Source: Halictus rubicundus
Taxonomy: Eukaryota > Arthropoda > Insecta > Hymenoptera > Halictidae
Reading direction: 5' to 3'
Assembly (NCBI RefSeq): GCF_050948215.1
Contig: NC_135163.1
Coordinates: forward strand, 2,728,001-2,792,000
DNA length: 64,000 nucleotides
Part shown: positions 24,384-36,604 of the stretch, in pieces
How the letters are laid out: every line of letters begins with the position of its first letter
Position numbering within the stretch: position 1 is the first letter of the stretch
Position numbers and translations under genes: made by a program
Notes under the pieces: model-generated
Told to the model about the DNA's origin: nothing
Databases searched by the model: none
What the model saw: the letters and a program-made list of their open reading frames with translations, nothing else

Positions 24384-25676
24384 TCGGCTTTAGACGTGAA
24401 TTGTTGCCGTAATATATTGGAGAAAATTAATTTTCATTACGACTGAATTTTAATTTATATTCCAGATTGAATTTTGTCTCTCCAGTTTTGGTTCGATCAG
24501 CTGAATCACTTTGATTTTGCCGAGTTTTCTGAGGTCGTAATCTGTCGACAGAGATTTTTACATTTTCCGGGGTAGCTCGCCTAATCCGTGTGTGCACAGG
24601 GACTTTTGCGCCCGTTCGCAGGATTTGCATTGCGATCACAAGATCAACATGTGTCCACAGCTGCGGAAACGCGTGGGCGCACACGTGTCGGGCTTGTAAC
24701 GTCTCGTTAATCGCGTGGAACATCAATCGAAGCGGGAATTGGTCCGGCCGCAATTGATAGTGGATTATAGTGTCCGCGTGTCACCGGAACCGGAACAGCA
24801 AAGACTAAATCGAATGACAGCGAACTGTTAACGCGACGCGAACGTTGAAATGCTAATTCGAAAGCGACGAACTCAACCATTGACAATAGGAGAGGTTTTT
24901 TTTTTTGCTTCTCACCGGACAGTATGCGTTCATCAGAGATTCTGACGCGCGTGTGCTTGCGTTCCTCGCGCAAATGGTATTCCATTAACGTCCGGTGGCA
25001 AAATTAGGAAGATTAATTGTTCAACACGCATCTGACCGCTGGTTACATTAACCGCGTTGTTGTTGATATTAGAAAGAGAAAGAGATTGCTCCCGACGACG
25101 CTAAATTATCGTGGGAAGCGAGGCTGTTAACTAAAATCTTGTTCATTAAAATGGCAGGTTGTTACAAATTTCAGCAACCCGAATTTGTAAATATAGGAAC
25201 CGGCAGAAAATGAATATCTTTCGTTGAAAATTGAATCGCTTGAAGAAAAACAGGTTTTCTTTTCTTTGAGTAAATTATGATTAATTATTCTTATAAAAAG
25301 TATAACGTATAGTAAAATTAATATTGAAAATGTTTGACATATTCAGAGTAGGAGAACACCTCTTCTATTTGCCGACAGGAGTGATTAAAAATCGTATTTT
25401 AATCTGTTGTTTACGTGAAAGTAACTGCTAACTATGCACTAGATATTAACTGTGCACTGGACCTATAAACAATTGAAGCACTTTTCCTTTTTACTGTTAA
25501 CATTTCAGCTGTCGGAAGTTTCTTAATGACCTTTCTAATGGCTGTGCTATTTCTAGAAGATATCAAACTATAGTTGTCAAACTATATCTTTTGACAAAGG
25601 TTGTTAGAATAGTAACGAAATCATAAGGGAAGTACAATATTTAAAAAAAAAACACTGTCGTACGATCGCTCATAGT
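24384..25676. other. Spacer without recognised gene
   Basis: Mixed-composition single-copy sequence with an AT-rich right half. Minus frames 24427-24753 and 24707-24985 show no family. Confidence 0.4.
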
Positions 25677-25876
25677 TAGACTGCGAATTTTTATGCAAAA
25701 TAAAAATTAACTTGGCCAATTGTAAGAAACAGAAGTTAAATGAATATGTACTTCCTCCTTTAATAATTTTTACAAGTAGGAAATAATATAACAACATTGT
25801 TAAATTCTTCTAATGTCTTTAGAGATTTGCATCTAACCATTCCATTTTTGTGATAAATGCATAAATCCGCAGTCTA
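25677..25876. mobile_element. Family H MITE, complete (about 200 bp)
   Basis: The left end is TAGACTGCGAATTTTTATGC and the right end GCATAAATCCGCAGTCTA, nearly perfect inverted repeats. The same order of internal phrases (AATTGTAAGAAACAGAAG, then CCTCCTTTAATAATTTT) appears in the copies at 31834 and 32223. Confidence 0.7.
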
Positions 25877-27881
25877 CTCGCAATACATATCGGTCTTTTC
25901 AACAGCAAATACAATTTATAATTCCACAGAGTCCGAAGTTTCGAAATTGTTTTGTCAGAAAGACTGCGCACAGTACAACTACAAATCATCCGAAAGTATA
26001 TGTGCATCACAATGCTCTCTGCCAACGCTTAACAGGTTATCCCGAAACCTTTGTTAGAACGCTTTACAAAGAAGTGTCAAGCTTGAATGTCTCAAATTGT
26101 TTGCAATTGCATTACATATTATTTAGTGAGCGGTCCTTGTCTTCGAAATTTATTTCGATTCTAATTGCGATATATGCTTGAGCTGATAACGATAAATATC
26201 TGAAACAATGTGAAAACAAAGACCGAGAATCTGGGAGTGTTTTGCGACAGTTATACCGGGCGAACGTTGAAATGGAGATTCCGGAAGAGCACGCGAGGCT
26301 GAGGATATCGGATCACCGGCAGGGACCAAGTATTAATTCCCAGCCGATGGGAGCCAATAAATCGATCACGGGCGCCATTTCCTGCGCGAGGGGGCAGCGA
26401 TCGAGAATCGAAACCGGAAGGACGGAGTAGATCGGGCCCGACAACGTTAAGCTATCCGGACGGATCGATTGAACGAAGCGACCGGAATCGATCGAGATGA
26501 ATCGCGGCCTGAATTCTCCCCGGTTTACCGAGACAGAGGAACAAATCGAGGATTCGTGGCGAGATCGGATCCGAGAAACGGAACACCGGTACCCGTTCCT
26601 CGGTCCAGTATCGGATCGATGGCCAGCGCCGATATTGAAGGTGACATGTTTTGAAACACACCCCTTTCACGGTTTCTATGAGCGTATTTAGGAGGAGGTT
26701 TCTTCCCACGTGCTTGCCCAAGAAGGGATATACGTGTCGTGTTACCCCGGGCATTCTGTTGCGCGAACCCCGGCCACCGGAAGAAATTTTGACCGGCGGA
26801 AACCCGAGACTTCGATGGATCTTTGATCCTCGATCTTCGCTGGGATCGGTGTCATCGCCGATCAAAACGTGTCGATCAACCGGTGCTGACTCGTCGTGCA
26901 CTGCTCGGAAGCGAGGACGCTCTGCAGGCCCCGGAAGAATCGTCGGAATCGATAATTCGGAAAATGTTATCGAACAAAATGGTTCCTCTTCGAACGAACA
27001 AACGATTTATTACTCGAGAGAGAATTTTGGGAATATTGAGAGTAAAGTTTCGCAGCTCGCTGCCGCGGGTACTACTCCCCGGCCGTTGTCTCGGGGACAC
27101 GTGGTTCACCTTCGAACCGACATCACAATGGTGTCCAGCAGCGGAGCCAATAAAACGCGATAGTGACACTCGGTGTGTTCCGATACCGGGCCACGATGGT
27201 CGTGCGACCTGCCATGTATCTGAACCGGTCCATTTAAACGTCCCTCGCATGTTCCACGCCGGTGACATTACATATCCGGCCAGGTATCGTTTGAATAAGT
27301 TAATTAAGACAGGTACGGCTTTCAGTTTGCCCGAAAACAAAGCCGCTGCTGTCAAACCGAACCAAAATAAGAACCATTCAGGCCGGCCGTGCTTGGTTCG
27401 TAACACCCACACACTTCGTTTCGACGGAAGGAGCCTCTTTTTGCCAGTCCGTGTCCGACATTTATTATTTCTCTTCGAGCACAATCATCGAACTTGACGC
27501 GCGCAAGGACGTCCTTTCGACGATTTTTCGGGGACACCATTGTTCGGGGTATCGGTGGTTTCTAATAATGAAAAGAAAAATCGGGTTCGCCTGGGTTGTC
27601 GAGTTCGACGCCGTGGGACGGACCGTTTTGCAATAACAAAAGGCACCGTACACTGCGGATGACAACTTTTCCACGACCGCCTTCGTCTTCTTTTCTATTT
27701 ATCTCGGAGAATTTCATTTCGTTTTTGTGAAATAAAATTTTCTTCGTCTCACTCTTGATAACTCGATTGTAATTTGGGTGGGTTGATCAATTTTGTGATT
27801 AATTCAGTCTGCAGCTGGAATTATTCTCCATTTCTTCTTTCTATAGCGATTACAAAAGTACACACATTATAATGTGATGTA
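25877..27881. other. Spacer without recognised gene
   Basis: AT-rich to about 26.2 kb, then a CpG-rich block to about 27.6 kb with long overlapping frames on both strands (26651-27163, 26823-27497, 26876-27484 minus). None has a recognisable domain, and mutual overlap suggests chance ORFs. Confidence 0.35.
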
Positions 27882-28000
27882 CAGTAGGATTTCTCTATAC
27901 ATGTCGCCAAGGCCTGGACGATAAACGTCGCGGAATTATCCCCACTGTCGCGGAGTATACCCCGTGAGGGGCCGCGAAGCTCGAGAGGCCTCGAGCGTGA
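27882..28000 (+). mobile_element. Family A MITE, left half
   Basis: TA at 27880-27881 then CAGTAGGATTTCTCTATAC; the interior (GTCGCCAAGGCCTGGACG, then TATACCCCGTGAGGGGCC) matches 47307-47400. The right half is missing or too diverged to see. Confidence 0.6.
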
Positions 28001-29404
28001 AAACGATAATAATTACATTTTGGAAAAGTAAAACAAATCTATTTTATTTTGATGTAATAAAATTTACCGCAAAGTAACGTGTTTCGAAAATAAGATTAGA
28101 CCTTAAAGTGATATTTTTCCAATCACTTGGTCCAATAAAAATTGGCCACTTCGTCAGATAGAAAGAGGATTCGCTTCCCAGGACGAGATTAAGGATCCCT
28201 TTGCGAATTATGGTATTTTTTTGATAAATTAGCCGATAGTTCGCGGAAGGCGAGAAGGTGTAGCCACGTTGAAATAGCAATTGCCCGAACGAAACTAGTA
28301 GTGATTCGCGCGTTTCCCGAGTCATCATCGTGATCAGAGCGCGAGCGGGATCCTCGGCGTGCCTTCAATAGGACACATGTCTCTTCTGGCACAGGCACGC
28401 CATTTTTGAAAGCGACGTGAAGTGTTCCATGGGGTGTCGTGTGCTAAGACACTCCTTTCGGCATTAATTGAAAAAGCCGATGCCGCGAGACGCGGTGGCA
28501 CATCAAAGAGAATGTTTTCGTCGCACCGTGGCATCGCGCAAACGAAATAATAAACAACATCTCGTTCCCGTTTCTAATGGGATGGCTGGTTGCCACGTCG
28601 TCAAAGATTCCTCGCCGCTAGAAAGTCCTTTTATGGCGGTACGCAACGGGATTTGCAGTTGCAATATGCAAGTGATTGTAAAAGCTACTGCAGAACAATG
28701 GCCGCGGTCCACTCGAAGATCAAACATACGCTCGCATTTACAAAGACGGGTCAATTCGTTTCTAATCCGTCACGAAAATAATTACAACGCGACAATTCCA
28801 TCTCTTGTAATTTCGTGTTCTTTGAGACTAATAATTCCACTGATTAATAATTCTACTGTTCAACATTAATTTTGTCTCGAACGGAAGATTCTTTTGCTAG
28901 AATGTTTCGAAAACCTGCATCCTGCAACCCTAATCATCGATACTTGGAACGTATTGGCCCAGAAATGAGTGTATAAATCTGTTCGATCGCTGCGACACTT
29001 AAACAGAGAAAAGACTAGCACCTGGAAGCGACAAATAAATATCTGACATATATCAAACGAATCTCGCAAGGTTTCCACACGTTCTCAATTACCAAGAATA
29101 AAATCGGAAGGCTCCTGAAAAACTGACATAGGATCCTAATCATCGATACGTGGAACATATGTGCCGATGATCTTGAAAGTGGTAATATGGAAGTCAAACA
29201 TATTTTGTTTCTAGATATTTAGACTTTCGCAGTTGAATGCATTAAGGAATATTTTTCCAATATGACACAAAATTTTTTCGTATCCGTTATATAGCATTTG
29301 AGAGTGCTATACCTTTCGTGCAAAGTAAAACACTGACGGATTGGACTCTCGAGAGTAGCGCGCGACAGTTCTACTCTCAAATGGATACGCACCTTAAGAA
29401 TATA
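28001..29404. other. Spacer with a diverged dispersed repeat
   Basis: The part 28950-29090 resembles 30160-30330 (shared CAAACGAATCT and GCAAGGT blocks). TAATCATCGATAC(T/G)TGGAACGTAT-like phrases occur at 28932 and 29138, so this stretch includes a degraded duplication. No gene was recognised. Confidence 0.35.
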
Positions 29405-29879
29405 CACTACCGCTCAAAAGTATCCGGACACTTGCGAAATATATATTAGCATTGCATAATAGTTATTTCAGTGCCAAAGCTAGTGACTAAAATCGATTTC
29501 TATTAGTTTCTTATGAAATATATAACGTTTTAACCCCTTGCACTCGGCGCTATTTTCAATCTAAAACTAAATTTTTCTTCCGTCTTGCAATATTTTCATG
29601 TTATTCGTACGAAACCGATCCGATTTCTACATATAATATTTAAATGTTTAGTGATCTATTAAATACAAATTTTGTAATGTAACAAATATTTTGTAATATT
29701 TTTTGTAATTTCTTTGAAATAATGCCACAATAATTTCTAGTGGTGCTTCAGAGTCACCACTCGAGTGCAAAGGATTAAATTAAAAATTACGTATGTGGAA
29801 CTTACCAATACTACACTAAAATTAAATACGAGATTCATCGACGTATCCACCGCGGAGTGTCCGGATACTTTTGAAGTGC
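29405..29879. mobile_element. Tc1-like non-autonomous element interrupted by family B
   Basis: The left end begins CACTACCGCTCAAAAGTATC then CGGACAC. The right end is the inverted form, GTGTCCGGATACTTTTGA then AGTG. A shared 18 bp core (TCAAAAGTATCCGGACAC) and a TA at 29403-29404 fit a Tc1-type element. No transposase remains. Without the nested B element it is about 230 bp. Confidence 0.65.
29534..29774. mobile_element. Family B TTAA MITE (241 bp), nested
   Basis: Starts CCCCTTGCACTCGGCGC and ends CGAGTGCAAAGG then A, flanked by TTAA at 29530-29533 and 29775-29778. Nearly full-length match to 56534-56776. Confidence 0.85.
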
Positions 29880-29891
29880 ACATCGATTTAA

Positions 29892-30097
29892 CACTAAACC
29901 TACCAAGCACAGAACATATAAAAGTGGAACGTCTTATAGAAGGCAGAAGATTGAGTTCACTTAAACTTTGTACGATTTTCATTATAATATGTGCTCAAAT
30001 AAATAAGCCAAGCCAGTAGCTTCCTATGAAAACGTTTTCCTAATTTCACTAATTGTGAAATAGAAAACCGACCATTTTGACCGTGGTAGGTTTGGTG
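29892..30097 (-). mobile_element. Family C TTAA MITE
   Basis: Starts CACTAAACCTACCAAGCAC after TTAA at 29888-29891 and ends GACCGTGGTAGGTTTGGTG before ATAA. It is the reverse orientation of the copy at 1984-2191 and alignable over its length. Confidence 0.8.
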
Positions 30098-31177
30098 ATA
30101 ACAGAAACATCTTTTTCACCATTTGAAAATATTTGAAACACCGAATTGTTTTTTGACTTACACGATAACCGGCACGCAAATCAGCCGAAGAGATGAGTTT
30201 CTAAATTGGTTCGAAAGCTGTGACGACCGAACGAAGAAAAGATGGCGCACCTGAAATAGACAAATGGATTTCGTGGGAATACCAAACGAATCTGGCAAGG
30301 TCCCCACGAGTCCTGAAGCGCCGAGCATGAAATCGTAGTGGTTCGTGAAACAGGCTGTAGTCCCTATCGCGCGTATCAGTCCAGTAAGCAGCCACGTTAG
30401 ACAACAACAACAATCATTTCGAAAGCAAGGAGAAGTAGGAGGAGGAGGGACTCGGCCCCGTGTCCGTCGGCGAAGAAAATTCGCAGGAGCTCTTAGGACG
30501 TGGTCGAGGCTGCGGCGTTCACAGCGAACCGTGAAGACAAGAGTGCGCGCGGAGTGGTAACGTGCAATCGAGATTCCAGGGTGTTTCGCGGGTGTTCGTG
30601 CTGGTGTGTACACCGGCGCACACCCGCGTCAACCGTCGACGGTGTTATATATCCACATGTTTCAACGTGTCTCTGCATACATTATCTTCTGCGGGGGTGA
30701 CGCGGAACGGCTCGGCAACCCCCCTCGGCAGCGATCCGCAGAGCGAGAGCGGGGTTTCACCACCCCCGCACCCTCCGTTCATCCTTGTTCCGCGCGGTCG
30801 TAGGCAGCTCGCGCTCGCGCCCGCTCCGCACCGCCGCGAGCCCCTTTTTCGCGGGGCGAGCACAGAAAAATGCGCGATATAAAGGGAAAAATTTTTCTTT
30901 GCCCTCTGATTGGCGGTTGCCGTGGCAACACCCGGGCCACCTCGGCCTCTAATTATTTCCAGACACTGAGAATCGAACGAGCTCTCCCACGAGCTGCCGG
31001 AATAGCCCTGGCGCACACATTTTTCCACCGTATCCACCGTCACCGTTACCATCACCATCGTTCCTTCCTCCGCGGGGGTGGAGGACGACCAAACCACCCC
31101 CTTCATCTCTCCCTTCCTCTGATTTTCTTTCTCCCTTTTCCAACCTAGCTCTTTCCCTCTCCCCTCTCCCCACCCAT

Positions 31178-31216
<39 letters not shown>

Positions 31217-31833
31217 TCTCTCCTTCTTCCTTTCTTCTCGCCCTCTTTCCCTCTGTCTCTGTTCTCCTTTTTCGCTCCTCGCACGCCACACCGTTACTCT
31301 CCAGGGTGTTGATTGTTGATAGTCGTGACACTATACAACAGCACAGGATGCCAGCCGAGAAGGATCGCGTGGGGGTGAGCCTGCCACCGGATAGACGGAT
31401 AGACGATGGTTAGGGGGTAGGTGGTCTTTAGCACGGTTTAGGGGAAACAACCGGTAAGAGCATCCTATTGCGGGATAGTGGCGAAATCACTCCGGTCCGT
31501 TCTCGAACCTAATTCGTTTTGCAGTGATATTGATTGTCGCGCGGCGGGCACTAGCTAAACTCGCTCGTTGTAACTGGCTCTAACTTCGCGTTACTCCATC
31601 TTTGACTTTTATTCTCATCGCAAACTACTGCACAAGTTTGTAGATTGGTTTCAGAGCACGCGGAAGTCGACTGTAGAAAGTTGACGCTAGTAGAACCATA
31701 GTTTCCATTGATTTCGATGCCTCAGCCACTTTGTCTCATACATACTGTTATACCAGTCGCCAGTTATTGTGTACAAACTAGTCACATATAGCTTATGACT
31801 AGTACCTTGTACTGGCAATGTGTATTATGACAG
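30098..31833. other. GC-rich spacer without recognised gene
   Basis: A diverged dispersed repeat at 30160-30330 is followed by a strongly GC/CpG-rich block (about 30.4-31.3 kb) with C-runs and a CT microsatellite. Open frames overlap on both strands with no homology. The composition suits a promoter region, but no transcript start is shown. Confidence 0.3.
31181..31222. repeat. (CT)n microsatellite
   Basis: CT/TC dinucleotides with one CACT interruption. Confidence 0.9.
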
Positions 31834-32041
31834 GACTGCGGATCTTTATGCAAAATATAAAATTGTCTGCATCGATTACAAGAAATAGAAACTAAGCAGA
31901 ATGCTATTTCTTCACTTGCTAATTTTAATAGATGAGAAATAGTATATTGAGAAATAGTACATTTGGAATTTTTTAAATTTTCCTACAATTTGAAGCTTTA
32001 TCTACTCAATTTTGTTATAAATGCACAAAGATCCGCAGTCT
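31834..32041. mobile_element. Family H MITE, complete
   Basis: The left end is GGACTGCGGATCTTTATGC and the right end GATCCGCAGTCTA preceded by ATGCACAAA. It is 208 bp with the usual internal order (GCATCGATTACAAGAAATAG, then AATTTTAATAG). Confidence 0.75.
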
Positions 32042-32222
32042 AATTGTGACTATGATAGTACCAGAATCTATCGTCTAGGGACTCTAATTTTCCCTAGCAA
32101 ACGCGTGTCTAGGATACTCTGTGCAACTCCCTCAAAAAATTACAGTACACAATCTGGTACGCACTTAAACGCTACTGGTGCAAATTAATTAAATCGGAAT
32201 TTGATATATCTGATAATGATTA

Positions 32223-32411
32223 TACCGTGGATTTTTATGAGAAATAAAAATTTTCCGCACAAATTGCAAGGAACTGATAAAGATACCCTTCTTCCTTTAA
32301 TAATCTTACTAAACTGAAAAACAGTACGTTGATATCCTAAAATTCTTTTAACCTGTCCACTGCTTTAAATTATGCCTACTCGTTTTTGTCATAAATACAT
32401 AAAATCCACAA
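32223..32411. mobile_element. Family H MITE, diverged
   Basis: The left end is TACCGTGGATTTTTATGAG and the right end ATAAAATCCACAATGACG. The interior has ATTCTTTTAACCTGTCCACT, the empty form of the TTAA site occupied in the copy at 14146-14559. Confidence 0.6.
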
Positions 32412-32460
32412 TGACGCCTAGACTATTATTCAGGGTAATAATAACTAAATCTGGGTTTAA

Positions 32461-32622
32461 CACTAAATTTACCACAAAAGAAAAATAACCGGATCTTCAT
32501 TTCACAATTTTTGAAATTATAAAAACGTTTTCATAGGAAATTACAAAGTTTAAGTCAATTCAATCTTCTGCCTTCTATAAGACGTTTCATTTTTATATGT
32601 TTTGTGTTTGGTAGGTTTAGTG
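32461..32622 (+). mobile_element. Family C TTAA MITE with internal deletion
   Basis: TTAA at 32457-32460, start CACTAAATTTACCAC, end GTTTGGTAGGTTTAGTG then TCAA. It is 162 bp, about 45 bp shorter than the full form. Confidence 0.7.
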
Positions 32623-33988
32623 TCAAAGCAATAACAAATAAATGAATCTAGTGCAAGGACTAACTACAATACTGAAATAAAAATTGTATCGAGCGAAGAA
32701 AATAAAGTTGAGAGATTTTTCGCCTCGGCTCGGCAGAGGGTTGAGCCCGCGCGTATCAACAATATTCCATCCGTGCAGCGTTCTTCTAATCAAATGCAAT
32801 TTTCTGCAGCCTCGTCGGCGCATCAAAGGGAGTCGGCTGAAAGTCCGCGGGCGTGTAGACGATACGTAAGTGACAGAACTTTCCGCGTTGCATTTCCCAG
32901 TTCAAACATCAAAGCATCGTCTCGTCGCCGGTCAAGTTAAAGCGCGGATGGAACGCGCGCCGGGGAACATGATCGAAGAAACCCATATTTCCTAAAGGGA
33001 GGGAAAAAGAATTAAACATTTTCCCGGGGCGAGACTGAAGCCTGCAAAACTATGAAACCTCGTCCACCGTTATCAAACGTTTAAACCACAAAGACGCATC
33101 GATGATCCATTAATGCAAATTCAATCTTCCAAAGAAGTTACAACTCGAAGAAGTTGAACTTTGTGCGACATTGAATATAGAAGTTGTCAGGTTACATGAA
33201 CTTATATTAGAAATTGCGTTTAGTTGATTGGATGAAGTAACAGTGCTAACTTTGGAATTTTGCAGCTGAATTTGATCCGATATTAAATACAGAAATGATC
33301 AGGCCACTCAAATCAGGATGAGATAATAGCGTCAACGGGTCTGAAAGGTGGCTAGACATTTCTCGAGGAAGCCTAAACACCGGACGCGTCGCCGCGCGCA
33401 TGGATACGGGTTTTCTCTTTGCAATTAAACTCTCGTTTAGAGTATTCTCGAGTAGGATAGTTCCCGCAACAGCCAGATACAATATATTCCGTGACGGAAA
33501 TGACGGCCTCGAGTGAATCCAGCACTCGGCAAGAAGCGAGGCTCATACGCGTTTCCTCGACGTCCTTTTTCTTCCTTTCGTTTTTTTTTTCAAACCCTCC
33601 CGCTCGTCGAATGATAATGCGCGTTCCTTCCGTGTTTGCGAATCTCTCCCAATATTCCCCTCGAGCAACGAGGTAAACACCGTCAGTGAGTAAACGAAGT
33701 GCAACAACGACGTCGTTGTTTTCCTCGCGACACCCTAGCCGGGTGACGTCGAGGAACGCGAGGAGCGAAGAGGCAGAAAAAAAAAGGAGGCGGGAGGCCG
33801 AAGAAAAATCGCGGGAGGAAGGTGGACAATACAATTTTCGCCTAACCGCGGAAGCGTCAGCATTGTGAGACAGCGAGGAAAGGGCCGCGAATGAAGGCGT
33901 CGACGTGCGTCGCGAAACTCGCATCTAGGCAATTTCCGTCGTCCCTCGCAGCCATCCAGGGTTTCGCATTGTCGCCGAAGAATGTCAA

Positions 33989-34027
<39 letters not shown>

Positions 34028-34585
34028 CTCCCCCCAAGCTGCCAGGAACCGCGGAAAAGAAGGCAACGTTCCCGCTTCTGGAAACGCGAAGACACAGGCA
34101 CACTGTTCCTCGATAGGTGACGCTAGTTAGGGTGCTTCTTTCGTCGCCGAGAAGGGTGAAAGATACCCTCCGGTGCCCGACGACTCTTGTTCTAGCGTTA
34201 CACCCAAGGAAATTCTCCGTTAACGAGGTAGAAGACCGCCTTCGCGGAGGAAAATGGCAAACGAACTTCCAAATTGGGGTTTAAAATTTCATTAGCGCCG
34301 GTAATTGAGCCTTCCTGACGATCGGCGGGGATCTACGGACTTTGACGCGTCAGCCACGTATTTAGTTTATTCATTCTCCACAGTTGCGGTTAAAGATTGT
34401 GAGAAGATTTCAAATAATTTACTCTAGACAGGTTACGAAATTCTATGAACAGCCTTGACGACTACACGTGTATTTTGTAATGTAAAAGCAACTGTAAAAA
34501 GGCAGGAAGATCGGTAATTTGTCTGTTATCAATAGCGGATAAAGTTGACTCACTTCGATCGATACTGCTACCAATTTATAATTAA
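32623..34585. other. Spacer without recognised gene
   Basis: A strong donor-like GTAAGT at 32866 has no supported exon before it. Two diverged copies of a segment near 33155-33190 and 33270-33305 (GACATTGAATATAGAAG versus GATATTAAATACAGAAA) suggest an old small duplication. From 33.4 to 34.2 kb it is GC-rich, with a GA run at 33992-34026. The frame at 33373-33924 minus has no homology. Confidence 0.35.
33992..34026. repeat. (GA)n microsatellite
   Basis: About 17 uninterrupted GA dinucleotides. Confidence 0.9.
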
Positions 34586-34783
34586 TAGACAGCGGCTTTT
34601 ATGCACTCATGGCAAAAATGAGTAGGCGTAACTTAAAACGGTAAGAACATTCGAAAAATTTGAAAATACTGTGACATTATCTTGAACCTATTCTACATAT
34701 CAGGAAAGAAAATAAATTTCTAGTTCCAGTTTGTTGCAATTCAGGTAGAAAATTTGTATTCTGCATAAAGATCCGTTGTCCAA
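34586..34783. mobile_element. Family H MITE (reverse orientation)
   Basis: The left end is TAGACAGCGGCTTTTATGCA and the right end TGCATAAAGATCCGTTGTCC. It is immediately followed by a family B element. Confidence 0.65.
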
Positions 34784-34790
34784 TAATTAA

Positions 34791-35011
34791 CCCCTTGCCC
34801 TGCAATATCGAAACCGACTCGCGATGAAGATTCTGAACAGAGTTATTAATTTTCTTTAAACCGAAATAAAATTCTACTTTGTTGTAGTTGACATGTATCC
34901 TTTGGAGCAAACACTGGCATACAATAGGCATGAACTATCTTTTTATTCTACGAAATTCTGAACAAGAATTTCTAATCGTTATAATCACAGAATAAATGGC
35001 ATTGCAAGGGG
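34791..35011. mobile_element. Family B-like TTAA MITE
   Basis: TTAA at 34787-34790, start CCCCTTGCCCTGCAAT, end GGCATTGCAAGGGG, TTAA at 35012-35015. The interior differs from the standard B copies, so it is a related subfamily. The minus frame at 34677-34931 overlaps it and is not a gene. Confidence 0.65.
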
Positions 35012-35244
35012 TTAATATTGGTTAAGAATCTACTTTGTGTGGTACGATGATACTAACAGTGGAGTTTATTCACCTTTTCAATGTATCAAGCAATCGGTTT
35101 CAGCAGAGATTGATAAACAAGGAAAAATAGATCTACAGCACCAAACAACCATACGCGAGATGGTACAAAAATTGTTCGCCCAGTGTAACAAATGTCCACT
35201 GCGCTTTTTCACAGCTATAACCTAAGGAAAACACGAGTACTCGT

Positions 35245-35540
35245 CAGTGGCGGCTCAAGTCGAGTGGAGGCCCCAAGCGGTAAAAATGTTGGGGCCCTCA
35301 AACCCAAATTAAAAATTGCAAGAAAACTCTGATAAACTTATCAACACTAAACCTACCAAGCCTTAAAATGACGAGACTTTTTGCTCCACTAAATAAATTC
35401 ATATAATATTCATTTCCCACGAAGGCATCTTTATAATTTCATTAATTCTAAAATAAAAATTTTGGAACCGGTCATTCTGAGGTGGTAGGTATAGTGTAAA
35501 CAAAAAAGAAAGGGGGCCCCACGCGGCCGCTCGGTCCGAT
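35245..35540 (+). mobile_element. Family J element (hAT-like start) interrupted by family C
   Basis: Begins CAGTGGCGGCTCAAGTC, continues GGGGCCCTCAAACCCAA, and resumes after the C insert with GGGGGCCCCACGCGG. A second copy lies at 50852-51385. The CAGTGGCGGCTC start is typical of hAT-type ends (general knowledge); the right end and target duplication were not defined. Confidence 0.45.
35345..35496. mobile_element. Family C-like MITE nested in family J
   Basis: Starts CACTAAACCTACCAAGCC and ends GGTGGTAGGTATAGTG. TCAA precedes it and TAAA follows, both near TTAA. It is about 152 bp, so internally deleted. Confidence 0.6.
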
Positions 35541-36533
35541 CCCAAAATCATAATCATCAAAACTCGTGTCGCGTCGCACAATAAGATGTTGGCGTCGGAC
35601 AGAACGGAATAAAATACAATCGGAATGGAACGGCAAGCATGGGCCAGCCGAAATAACAGGACTCCGGTTACAGCATCAAACACGACATCGTCGGAGATCG
35701 GGTATCGAGAAAATCGTCACTCGCGCTCGACAGAGGAGCCTCTATTTTTCGCCTGTCTGCGAAACGTTTGGTCGGCGAACAAAGGGGACGATATAAACGT
35801 CCGATAGCCGGTCACCGGAAACCGAGCGAGCGATCTCGCGCTTTGTGTCGGCAGGGCAGGGCAGGGCAGGGCAGCGCGGGGGCACACGTGAAAAAACACC
35901 GTGGCGGAGACAATTTCGAATTTGAAAATATGTCCCGCAAACACGATGGGTCAAGCCGCGGGGCCCCCTCATTGTCGCTCGCGAGAGGCTCGGCCAGGCT
36001 CGAGAATTGAAGGGAACGGCGTGAAAAGGCTCGCTGACAAGTCCCTTCGGGCCCCGTTTTGCCTCGGGCACTTCTCAAATTTCAAAACTCGATTCTTCGA
36101 CAAATTAGCTCGGACATTGAGGAGGCGGCGGGACCCCTGACGGACCCGTTTTCATTCGATTATTCGCGTCCGTGGGACGCGCGTTGGCCGCACGTTTTTA
36201 CGCGTCGGATCGCGAATGCCGCACCGTCTCTGTCGTCGCCTACTCCTCCGCTTTCTGTCTCCTCTGTCCTCGAGCGGATCGATTGAAAAGGGACCGGGGC
36301 CACAGAGCGTCGTGCCCTGTCCTCTTTACCCGAGACACAGTATCTTTGTGCATACCGATGCCGAGGCTCCGTGCCAACCGGAGTCCTCGACAGTTTCGGA
36401 TCATTGTCCGCGCGGACGTCGCGGTTTCCGCGAACTCGAGACGTGTTTTCATTTTCGCCTAAGCCCGGCCTCTGCACAGTATAACGAACGTGGGACCTAG
36501 TGATTGCTCAGGATCCTAGCGAAGGGAGGATGT
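35541..36533. other. GC-rich spacer without recognised gene
   Basis: Includes the short repeat at 35851-35873. Frames such as 35742-36071 minus and 36160-36477 minus overlap others on the opposite strand and show no domain. Confidence 0.35.
35851..35873. repeat. (GCAGG)n short tandem repeat
   Basis: Four and a half copies of GCAGG. Confidence 0.85.
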
Positions 36534-36604
36534 TTAACGCTGAACCTACCAAGCACAAAACATAGGGAACGTCCTATAGAAGGGAAAAGATTGAATTTAC
36601 TTAA

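Noticed and set aside
32857..32875. Strong donor-like GTAAGT
   Set aside because: No convincing coding or acceptor-bounded exon precedes it; another lone GTAAGT lies at 55208.
33373..33924. 183-codon minus-strand ORF
   Set aside because: GC-rich, stop-poor sequence; no domain, no splice context, and overlapping frames on the plus strand.
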